NCBI GenBank assembly: GCA_025201805.1
Contig: MU619245.1
Span: forward strand, 16,067-67,637
Source of the DNA: Parasitella parasitica
Taxonomy: Eukaryota; Mucoromycota; Mucoromycetes; Mucorales; Mucoraceae
Length of the DNA: 51,571 bases
Reading direction: 5' to 3'
The notes beneath the pieces are model-generated. The model ran no database searches. It was not told where the DNA came from and saw only the letters and a list, made by a program, of their open reading frames with translations. Below are positions 43,534 through 51,571 of the stretch, piece after piece. Made by a program: the position numbers and the translations under genes. Positions within the stretch are counted from its first letter, which is position 1; every line of letters starts with the position of its first letter.

Positions 43534-44040
43534 ATGGTATATAGTCATGTTTCTTTTCAAGTATACCGATCAATGTATTTACAGATTGTATTTTGTATAT
43601 ATTAGGGAAACTGCTGTGGTTCTGAGAGCCAAGAGGTCGAAAGCCATCAAATTAAACCTATAAAAAATAACAACAAAAGTAGTGCAGGCCAAGCGTTGGG
43701 AGGAGGAGCATCTTCAAACATAGATAGCGAGGAATCAAGAGAGGCCATGCTCAGTGCAGCTGAGAAAAGAAGGTTTCAGGTACCTATAATTTTCTTTTTT
43801 TTTTTTTTTTTAGAAACTGGCATGAAGAGTTGTTTATTTACGTCAATCAGGCTGAGAATCGAGGTGTGAAAGACGGTGGGAAGTTGAGCAAGAAGTTGGC
43901 TGATGACAAAAAACAGAAGAGCCAGCCTCCTCCAAAGAATGATGCAGACGATAAGCTAGTTGTAAGCATAATGAACCCAACCCTTTTTTTTTTTTTTCTT
44001 TTGTTAACCCCATTCTGTGTTGTGTTTTTAGTGGGATTAA
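43534..44040 (+). CDS. SVIP-like small VCP/p97-interacting protein
   Basis: Exons 43534-43536, 43606-43779, 43851-43961 and 44032-44040 give 98 aa. The protein begins M-G-N-C-C-G-S, a strong N-myristoylation plus palmitoylation signal. The p97-binding VIM motif (R-x5-A-A-x2-R) reads REAMLSAAEKRR at about residues 45-56. A Lys-rich middle and the C-terminal DDKLVWD follow the layout of animal SVIP (77 aa, MG-Cys N-terminus, VIM, tryptophan near the end). It would tether Cdc48/p97 to membranes and modulate ER-associated degradation. Coding exon 1 is only the ATG, split from the rest by a 69-nt intron, and exon 4 only adds W-D-stop. Conventional gene finders would easily miss this gene. It lies 167 nt after the RhoGAP gene. 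Confidence 0.78.
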
Positions 44041-44737
44041 GCTGTTTATCTTGTGCACCATTGCTACACCCTACTTGTATCATATAATAAATCATTTAAG
44101 CAGAAATAGTCGTGAGTAACAGATTGATCAAAACGTCCGTAGTGCGAATGGTGCCTCTTCGTATCATACTATCTGCCTATATTCACATCATACACTGATT
44201 GGATATAAACCATTTTGAATACTAGTGATGGCCATTTGATTTCTTTAGCTGTTAACTCTGGACAGATCGTTATCAGGAATGGAAAAAAAACCAATCTACC
44301 GACACGCATACGTATGCATGTATTTGAAATATAATTGACTTGACAGAGGCAGGGTTAATAGAGCCTTATTACCTTCAAATTGAGTTTTCGCATGATAGAC
44401 TGGATGGTGTGCGGGAGCAACAGGCAAAAATGCTAATGTAATACCAGGTCTTAAAAACTAACAAACGAAATCAGTCGGATTTCACAACATTCGTGCCCTG
44501 TTTACCGTCATAATATCATGATCAAGGCATATAGTACCTTATATTTAGATTGTACATGTCATCTCGTAGCAAAATACTAATAAGAATTATACATTATCAT
44601 TATGCCAGATAAAATGTCACTGGCTATTCTATAAATGGCAATGCAGATGAGATGTTGATTCAAGGCCATCGGTCCAAAATTCTCGCATGCTCTAGCAGAC
44701 ATAAACCGCCTTTTTTCCCTAAATCTACAAAACAGAC
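44041..44737. other. intergenic region, nothing supportable
   Basis: No gene-like frame. Contains the 3' flank of the SVIP-like gene and the promoter of the citrate carrier. Confidence 0.5.
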
Positions 44738-45649
44738 ATGTCCAACACATCTGCAACAACTAAGAAAGATCCCGTTCTGTCACTTCTCTCGGGCACAGTT
44801 GCAGGTGGCGTTGAAGGTATTGCCACTTACCCTACAGAATACGTAAAAACTCGACTCCAGTTGCAAGCGGGTGGAAAACTTCAGGCTGGTGAGGTCAAGT
44901 TCAAAGGTCCCATTGATTGTGTCGTCAAAACCGTCAAAACGCACGGCATTGGCGCCATATATACCGGTGTTTCAGCTCTCGCCATTGGCAATGCAGCCAA
45001 AGCAGGCGTTCGTTTCTTGACTTATGACCAAATCGCCAATTCCCTGAGAGACGAGGACGGTAAATTGTCTGGTATGAGGAGCATGTTGGCAGGCTTGGGC
45101 GCTGGTATGACCGAAGCTGCTCTTGTAGTGACACCCTCCGAGACAATAAAAACCAAATTGATCCATGACAAAAACAGCTCTGCCCCTCGCTACAAGGGTC
45201 TCGTTCATGGCACCAAATTGATTGTGGCAGAGGAAGGAATAGGCGGTATTTACCGTGGTTTGGGGCCCGTGATGGCAAGACAAGGTGCTAATAGTGCTGT
45301 GAGGTTCAGTTGCTACTCTTTCTTTAAAACGAGCCTACAACAATGGAGAGGGAAGGGAGATGAACCATTACCCTCCGTGCACATATTTGCAGCTGGTGCA
45401 ATGGCTGGCATTGTCACCGTGTACTCTACAATGCCATTGGATGTAGTAAAGACTCGCATGCAGGGGCTAGACGCAAAAACACTCTACAAAAACTCTATTG
45501 ATTGCTTGATGCAAGTGGTCAAACAGAATGGCATCTTTTCGTTATGGAAGGGAACAACGCCCAGACTTGCAAGGCTTATTTTCTCGGGCGGTATTGTATT
45601 TACAGTGTACGAGAAGGTGTATCATGGTTTAGAATTGATAAAGAACTAG
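44738..45649 (+). CDS. CTP1: mitochondrial tricarboxylate (citrate) carrier
   Basis: A single exon of 303 aa with three mitochondrial-carrier repeats. Their P-x-[DE]-x-x-[KR] signatures are YPTEYVKTRLQLQ, TPSETIKTKLI and MPLDVVKTRMQG, and six TM helices are evident. The sequence closely follows Ctp1/SLC25A1 (GTVAGGVEGIATYPTEYVKT, KAGVRFLTYDQI and MARQGANSAVRF are family blocks). It exchanges matrix citrate for cytosolic malate, feeding acetyl-CoA to lipid synthesis, which matters in oleaginous Mucorales. It is intronless among intron-rich neighbours. The stop lies 113 nt before the next start codon. Confidence 0.95.
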   Translation: MSNTSATTKKDPVLSLLSGTVAGGVEGIATYPTEYVKTRLQLQAGGKLQAGEVKFKGPIDCVVKTVKTHGIGAIYTGVSALAIGNAAKAGVRFLTYDQIANSLRDEDGKLSGMRSMLAGLGAGMTEAALVVTPSETIKTKLIHDKNSSAPRYKGLVHGTKLIVAEEGIGGIYRGLGPVMARQGANSAVRFSCYSFFKTSLQQWRGKGDEPLPSVHIFAAGAMAGIVTVYSTMPLDVVKTRMQGLDAKTLYKNSIDCLMQVVKQNGIFSLWKGTTPRLARLIFSGGIVFTVYEKVYHGLELIKN

Positions 45650-45762
45650 GGCATTACTGCATTTTACCTCTTATGTATAATCTCCTTCAAACTGCGGAAA
45701 CTTTTTCTTTTTTTCTTTCTGTAACATATAAAAAAAATAAAACGCACAATTGTAATAGTATC

Positions 45763-48264
45763 ATGGAAGAGGACTTTAGAGAAAATATTGGACATTTGGT
45801 AAAAGATCTTACTGAAACAGGAGAATGGGTACTAGATCCTCAAAAGCTCAAGGTGAGTGTATATATAATTTTTTTGAAGCATACATGTGAATAACAATAA
45901 TGAAGAACCTAAAATCTGTATGCAAAAGATCTGATGCTCTCGTCCAAGTCGCGTTTGAGTTTATCATGGCACAGCTAAAAAAGAAACATGCTCAGGTACA
46001 TGCCTGCACCCAAACATGAAGGGTCATGTAATTGATTCAATTGATAATAGATTCGGTATTCATGCGTGCAATTGATAGAGCAATTGTTTGAGCGCTCCAA
46101 ATACTTTCGAGACCTTCTGACAGAAGACTTTCCTCTGTTCACTCAGTTAGCTGTCGGAATTCAAGACAAAAAGCTGCCTCCCCCAGCTCAAATAGCAGCA
46201 AAGCTCAAAAACTATTCTATTGCACTCATCAAATCTTGGTTTACAAAGTATGGGGAAAAATACCGTCAGCTGATAATAGCCTATGATTTTTTGATGGATA
46301 ACGGCTTTCTGGACCGTGAGACTGGATCGTTATCTACGATCCACATGAACGAGAGAAACAACTCAAATACTGATGTAAGTATTATATCATATTTATCGTA
46401 TCAAATCTCTGAATTGTTTTGCAAAGGCCCGAAGAAAAGCGATTCAGTTCAGTCGATTTGAGATTTTGAAAGCGGATATGAATGATTATTTGGACATAAT
46501 CAAAGACAACTTGGCCAACATGGAAGGATGCTTTGAAATTTTGGTCCCAAAAAACATTTTCCAGGACAAGGACTTGGATTTTGATGCTCTATTACGAGGT
46601 GAAGCAAGCAGCAATCAATCAGCAACAGACTCTTATAAAGATGTAAGTGAAAAACAAACCAAAGCAATTTCAGGCACTAACCAACTCGCATGATACAGAA
46701 TATTTTATCGCATGGATTGGGATCCAACAGATACAAAATTACCATTGATATGTCAGAAGAATCTTTAATGGAAGATATAAAGGAGACAGACGACAACATG
46801 ATTGTTTTTGATCAGCTGCGAGAGGCATACACCCAACTAGAGAGTAAGCATATGAACCAATTGAATCATTGGATCAACACACTGGTGAAAATGGATCTAG
46901 CAGTAATACTCTACTATATAACGGTTTCCACAAGTATTAATTTATACGCACACACACACATATATATGTGTATATTTGTAGGACAAAACAGAAAAAGAGA
47001 AATGGATAAGGGAATTAATCAATTTGAAGGGATCAGCGACTGAAGAGATCAGAAAAGCTAAGTTACTAGGGATCGAGGCCACTCGCAAACCCGCAAACAG
47101 GACTGAAGCAATCAACATGGAAGAAGACGATGAATTTGGAAACGAACTGTTTGAAGATGTCAACGTGGACGAAATCAATGCAGAGGAGAGAGCGAAATTC
47201 GCCGTCAAAAGCTCAAAACTGCCGCCATTGCAGCGGATTTTCCCATTGTCTTATGAACCGAGCATGATGGAAGATGCAACCTACAGCGGTCCACAACCTG
47301 TGCTTGAAGATAGCGCAAATAATCCAAGAGACAAAGGAAAGCAGAAGGCAAACCTAGAAAAAGAAGGTGATTTTGATACGACTTTAAAATAGTAGATTTA
47401 TGGTGGCAACGAAATTCCTCAATGACTCACACACTTCTTGAATATAGAATTGTACAAGCGTGCTCCTGTGATAGAGGTAAAGTTACACTGCGTTACGATT
47501 GTATATGATTCTAAACTTAATTTCTGTTGGCCATGTCACAGTGGGGCGACGACTTGTATTACTGGGACAAGAAAAATATACAATTCAATACAAGTGGCAT
47601 TGAAAAGAGCCACCGATTTATGGGTGTTGGTGAAGGCACTAATGAAATGCCAGACCATCTGCTTGAGGAACTTCGGAAGCGACCCATCTACTACAAATCG
47701 CAAGCGCCAAAAGACATTCAGGTCTGTGTATCTATTTGGAAAAAGTAGAAAACAGAATCTAAAGTTTTGTGTGTTTATGATAAACAGGCTTGTCGACATC
47801 CTTTGCATAATGGCGGCCTATGCCCCAGAAAAGATTTAGTGACATGTCCATTTCATGGAAAAATTATACCCAGAGACGAGCTAGGAAGGCCACTCAATCC
47901 ACAAGATGTGGCAACAACCTCTGCTGCTGTAGGCACACTGACAGACGAGGAGTACACTGGTCATCTCTCTTCTAGAAAGCCAGACACAGCTGTCATGAAC
48001 AATCTGTGGGAGTTGTTGGAAAATGATGTAATGATGGGACAATCTGACTATGAAAAAACAACCCGAAAGAAGTTGGGAGGACGAGGAGGTGGTGTTGGCA
48101 AACCAAAATCAGCGTTGATCGATGTAAAGAAGAAGCCGAATACAAGCTACACCAGATTAAACAAGCAGATTAGCACGGCAAAGAACAAAAAGCTAGTCGA
48201 AGAAGCCGCAGAGTACGAAAGAGAAATGAAAGCTAGGAATAAAAAAGCCAACAGTTGGCATTAA
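45763..48264 (+). CDS. UV-stimulated scaffold protein A homologue (transcription-coupled repair)
   Basis: Exons 45763-45852, 45906-45995, 46051-46374, 46427-46642, 46699-46902, 46982-47366, 47448-47476, 47542-47721 and 47788-48264 give 664 aa (human UVSSA 709). The N-terminal VHS/ENTH-like part includes KNLKSVCKRSDALVQVAF, FIMAQLKKKHAQIRYSCVQL and KSWFTKYGEKYRQLIIAYDFL. A central acidic segment (EEDDEFGNELFEDVNVDE) is where human UVSSA binds TFIIH. The C-terminal DUF2043 begins RAPVIEWGDDLYYWDKKNIQ and has the zinc-like ACRHPLHNGGLCPRKDLVTC and PFHGKIIPRDELGRPLNP. It recruits TFIIH to stalled RNA polymerase II with CSA/CSB. Introns are consistent with phase, and a (CA)n repeat sits in intron 5. 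Confidence 0.9.
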
Positions 48265-48470
48265 ACTGCTTAGCATGAATTGGCTAAATGTCATTTGAAG
48301 TTTACCCGCGGCCCAATTGATTGAATTATGATAAAGGCATTTTGATCTATCTTTGCGAAACACAAGAGTCACGTAAACCTTTCTTGGTAACGTTAACCAT
48401 GGCACCATATAAATGCATTCAAAAAACATTAGGTTTTAGTTTATCTTTTTCTTGTGTTTAGAACAATAAA

Positions 48471-49579
48471 ATGTCCAGTGTCCCTACCATCAAGGTTTGG
48501 TATAATCAAGCTGTTTGAGTACTCCCTTCTTGACATTTTTAAACATTTCTTAGCTCAACAGCGGCTATGATGTGCCATTAATCGGTTATGGTACATTTGG
48601 TGGCAATAATGGCCCCCAAGAAGTATACGACGCCGTCAAAGTTGCCTTGAAAGCGGGTTACAAGCACATTGACACTGCCTACATATGTAAGCTTCATGTA
48701 TTGGATGCATAACAGCAGAAAAGGAGAATAACGCATATTCATAGATCAAACCGAAGAAGCTGTTGGAAACGCCATTAAAGAAAGCAAAGTCCCTCGGGAG
48801 GAGCTTTTTATCACCACAAAGCTATGGGGTAACTTTCATGAACCTCAGCATGTAAGACCTGTCTTTGAGCGCTCATTAAAAAATTTGCAAATGGACTACG
48901 TTGATTTATACTTGATGCATTGGCCCATGTCTTGGAAGTTCAACGGCTATGAGTTTTCAGAATGTACGCCGGGTAAAAACACACCTGTAACAAATGTACC
49001 TATTATTGATACATGGCGTGCTATGGAAAAGCTTGTCAAAGACGGCAAGGCTCGCTCTATCGGTGTTTCCAACTTTACCATCCCCATGCTTGAAGATTTA
49101 TTAAGCAAATGTGAGATCCCTCCTGCTATGAACCAAGTTGAGATACATCCGTCTCTGCCACAAGAAGAATTACTTGCTTACTGCAAAAACAAGAACATTG
49201 TTATGACGGCCTACTCTCCTCTTGGCAACCCTGGCTATAAGCCTGGAGCCGTCAAGACTTTGGATGAGCCTGTGATCATTGATCTCGCCAAGAAATACAA
49301 CAAATCTTCTGTACAAATTCTTCTCAATTGGGGCGTTAATCGTGGCTATTGTGTCATCCCCAAGAGTGTCACTCCTAGTCGTATTAGAGACAATCTCATT
49401 TATTTCAAGATGGATGAGAAGGATATCGATATTATCACCGACCTTGGTCGCAAAAACCCTGTTCGCACCTGGTGAGTTGTATAATTTTTGAGGCATTTGT
49501 AAAATATATTGCTAATACTGCTAATGGTCAAAGTAAACCTGAGGTATCCTTTGGCCCTGAAAATGCCATTTTCGATTAA
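48471..49579 (+). CDS. aldo-keto reductase (xylose/aldose-reductase-like)
   Basis: Exons 48471-48494, 48554-48686, 48745-49471 and 49534-49579 give 309 aa. The catalytic tetrad is recognisable: Asp in HIDTAYIYQ with its Tyr, Lys in ITTKLWG, and His in YLMHWPMSW. The coenzyme loop IPKSVTPSRIRDN has the K-S-x4-R-x3-N signature for NADPH. GVSNFTIPMLEDLL and NQVEIHPSLPQ are AKR family blocks. The last exon adds CKPEVSFGPENAIFD, a common end for fungal members. It likely reduces pentoses, glyceraldehyde or other aldehydes in the cytosol. It is unrelated by subfamily to the Kv-beta AKR at 22106. The 59-nt first intron has a weak GTTTGG donor. Confidence 0.93.
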
Positions 49580-50692
49580 AAATAGCATGCATACTTTTTT
49601 TTTGCAGTAAATGTTGGGCTGCTTTAAGCGGTACTTGAAATCGATTTCTACAGCCATTCCTGCATTGAAAATTTTTGACAATTTTGCCAAAAAAAAAACA
49701 AAAATGCCCTTCAAAGTATTTTATCGCATGAGAACAAATAATAAACATGCTTTAATTATTAATTATTTTGTGTTAAAATAAAAAAGATCTGCAAGATGAA
49801 ATTTTTTTGGTTCAAAATTGCTTCGCAAAAACTTTCAAAAAACCCAACAAACTGTCAAATCAGTTTCTTAACAATAACTCAAAAACAGCATTGTGAACTA
49901 AACTAAACAAGCAATCAAGCAAAAGAGGGGTACTTTTCGCTTATTTTTTGTTAATGTTTACTATAGCAGAAAGTTTATTTTTTCAACTTAAAAATCAAAA
50001 TTTGTGGAAATAAAGGGCCTTTATGAGGGGGTATAAGGGAAAAATTTGCAATTTGTGATGTAAAAATAAAATGTCACCAAAAGCTGCAAAATCATACCAG
50101 AATATACTTTGATCACAAGGTAATCCTTTGCAACAACTCAGAGGGCTATAGCTGCTCAAAATTCTTGAAAAATTGCCCCTTCGAATGCTGATTTACAACA
50201 TTTTCAACATTTATTTGGAAGCTCTTACTTCCCGTGGATTGACGTTTTTGCTGTTTTTTTCTACCAAAAGTTATTTATCTCACTTTATGCATACATTTAT
50301 AAATAAATGTTTGAGTTTTACGTATCTTCAGCGTCTATATCGTATAAATTCATACATAAATGAAAGTTCCCGACAAAACCTTTTAAACATCAGCAATCCT
50401 GATGCTTTTTGCTCCAAGTGCAATAACTACTTTAAGAAAAGATATAAATTCAACTATCATTTGAGGCGTTATAATAAGAGAAATATCCAGCAAAAGGGAC
50501 GGATATAACAAAGTCTCTTTGGTTAGCCTGATTCTTTTTTATGATCAAACATGCCATAGAAAAATTCATGCTTTCGGTATGCTTATTTGAACTGCTCGTG
50601 ACTATTTGAACTGACTGGCTATTCTAACGCGCTTTCATTTCAGTTTGGTTTACAATACTTTTTTTCTCTTAAATACTCTCACTATTAGTATC
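49580..50692. other. intergenic region with a zinc-finger-like ORF fragment
   Basis: An open frame at 50173-50508 (+, 111 aa) has no known domain, but near its end reads C-S-K-C, then 12 residues, H, then L-R-R-Y: a C2H2 finger with the last His changed to Tyr. It may be a decayed element. The rest is AT-rich without features. The last 60 bases carry the SAP18 promoter. Confidence 0.35.
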
Positions 50693-51493
50693 ATGGCAAC
50701 TCCAGTTGATCGCGAAAAGGTACACGCAATATATGGAGGGGGGCTAGGCAGTTTTATATAGACCTGTTATCTGATATGCGTGATATAGGATTGTCCTTTC
50801 TTGTTGAGAATTTTTCATCGCAATGGTGGACATAATTTGTAAGTTGACCGAACTTGCCGCACTTCTCGGCAAAACACACAGATGGCTCATACAATTCAAC
50901 TAGAAATAATCAATATACTGTAGACTCAGTACCAAGTGAAGAATTGAGTATCTACACATGGTAATACGCATCACACAATTGCTTGCGACAATAGTCAAGA
51001 GACTAACAATGTTTGTAGGAAAAATGCCACTTTGGAAGAAATCGCACAATTGATTGAGCAGATTATTCCCGAGGCAAGAGACCCTGACGCCCGTCTTGCG
51101 TTTAGATTAGTTTACCTCGACAGCGAACGTGCAAGATACAGCGGTAGAGACATTGGCCGCGTTGTACCAGCCAATCCTACAGACGATCATACCAAGACCT
51201 TGGAAGACTGCAAATTCTTTATTGGCGACTACTTGGATGTTGCAATATTTATTGGGCCACCAAATTCTATCAGAAGTAAATTTGGAAATAGCAATAGCAA
51301 ACGCTCATTGGGAGGACCTGGAAGAGATCGATTTGGCGGACGTTTAGTTACAGGAGGAGGTGGACCTGACAGAGGAGGAGGAGGAAGAAGAAACTTTGGT
51401 GGAAGTGCTTATAACAGTAATAGCAGATTTGGTGGAGGCAGTAATGGTGGCGGTGGTGGAAGACCATCACAAAGAAGAGGGGATCGATTTTAA
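50693..51493 (+). CDS. SAP18 homologue with RGG-rich tail
   Basis: Best-fitting exons are 50693-50719, 50789-50825 (or to 50838), 50924-50960 and 51019-51493, about 191 aa. The ubiquitin-like SAP18 domain is clear: DCPFLLRIFHRNGGHN, LSIYTWKNATLEEIAQLIE, PDARLAFRLVYLDSERARYS and FFIGDYLDVAIF. The C-terminal 65 residues form a Gly/Arg/Ser-rich RGG tail, which is not in human SAP18 and suits RNA binding. In animals SAP18 serves Sin3-HDAC and the exon-junction ASAP complex. The obvious GTAAGT donor at 50839 is out of phase by one with the next exon, so the exact exon 2 end is unsettled. The only in-phase donor is GTGGAC at 50826. Confidence 0.85.
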
Positions 51494-51551
51494 ATGAGCA
51501 AAATTAAAAATTAAATGTATAAAATGTCTTGATTGACGAAATAAAAGGTTC

Positions 51552-51571
51552 TTTTTTTTTTTTTTTTTTTT
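51552..51571. repeat. T20 run at window end
   Basis: The window stops inside a T homopolymer a few bases after the likely polyadenylation signal AATAAA (51540-51545) of SAP18. Together with the A87 at the start it suggests assembly ends at homopolymers. Confidence 0.9.

Noticed and set aside
44934-45283. Antisense ORFs over the citrate carrier
   Set aside because: Shadows of the carrier frame; no domain and no promoter.
46947-46970. CA/TA dinucleotide run
   Set aside because: Short microsatellite within UVSSA intron 5; no regulatory claim is justified.
1-51571. CRISPR arrays, operons, ribosome-binding sites, rRNA or intact tRNA genes
   Set aside because: No regularly spaced repeats and no cloverleaf with good arms were seen. 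The genes are spliced and eukaryotic, so prokaryotic signals do not apply.

Overview
The window reads as nuclear DNA of an early-diverging filamentous fungus, most likely a Mucoromycota and probably Mucorales. It is AT-rich. Nearly every gene is broken by short introns (mostly 44-90 nt, GT..AG, with TAG or CAG acceptors), and promoters are often CT-rich. The protein set fits that group: a secreted GH46 chitosanase, an APSES factor, NCS2 and AAAP transporters, a UVSSA homologue and several decayed RuvC-type (Fanzor/TnpB-like) elements. Genus and species cannot be called. The window begins in an 87-nt A-run and ends in a T-run, so it may be a whole contig that broke at homopolymers.

Region 1-19000 is a mixture of intact genes and a mobile-element graveyard. 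Relics are a Fanzor-like C-terminal fragment (about 1765-2160, +), a LINE remnant with endonuclease and ORF1 parts (about 3340-5090, -), a large TnpB/Fanzor-like relic (about 13530-16870, -) and a second Fanzor relic with RuvC-III and Zn-ribbon traces (about 17780-18904, -). Between them lie a small HPr-like protein lacking the phosphorylatable histidine (2736-2996), a vacuolar-type amino-acid transporter (6903-8460), MSH2 (9303-12618, ten exons) and an unknown four-TM protein (12778-13508).

Region 19000-29400 holds a GH46 chitosanase (20459-21951), a Kv-beta-type aldo/keto reductase with a GC-AG intron (22106-23574) and a StuA/Efg1-type APSES transcription factor (24507-25885, -), then about 3.6 kb with no confident gene.

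Region 29400-37300 holds a purine permease (29489-31441, -) and a secreted CDA-fold deaminase (31658-32604, +), transcribed divergently from a 216-bp promoter with a palindromic pair of GATA sites. This looks like a nitrogen-regulated purine-scavenging pair. A 2OG-Fe(II) oxygenase (33471-34666) and a zinc alcohol dehydrogenase (36134-37235, -) follow.

Region 38800-51571 is gene-dense and all on the + strand: a tandem AAA+ ATPase (AFG2/SPATA5L1-like), an F-BAR/RhoGAP protein, an SVIP-like p97-binding peptide, a mitochondrial citrate carrier, UVSSA (transcription-coupled repair), a xylose-reductase-like AKR and SAP18 with an RGG tail.

Exon coordinates were derived by hand from frame continuity, GT/AG sites and family conservation. 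Every spliced CDS listed sums to a multiple of three; the 5' parts of the AAA ATPase and SAP18 are tentative.
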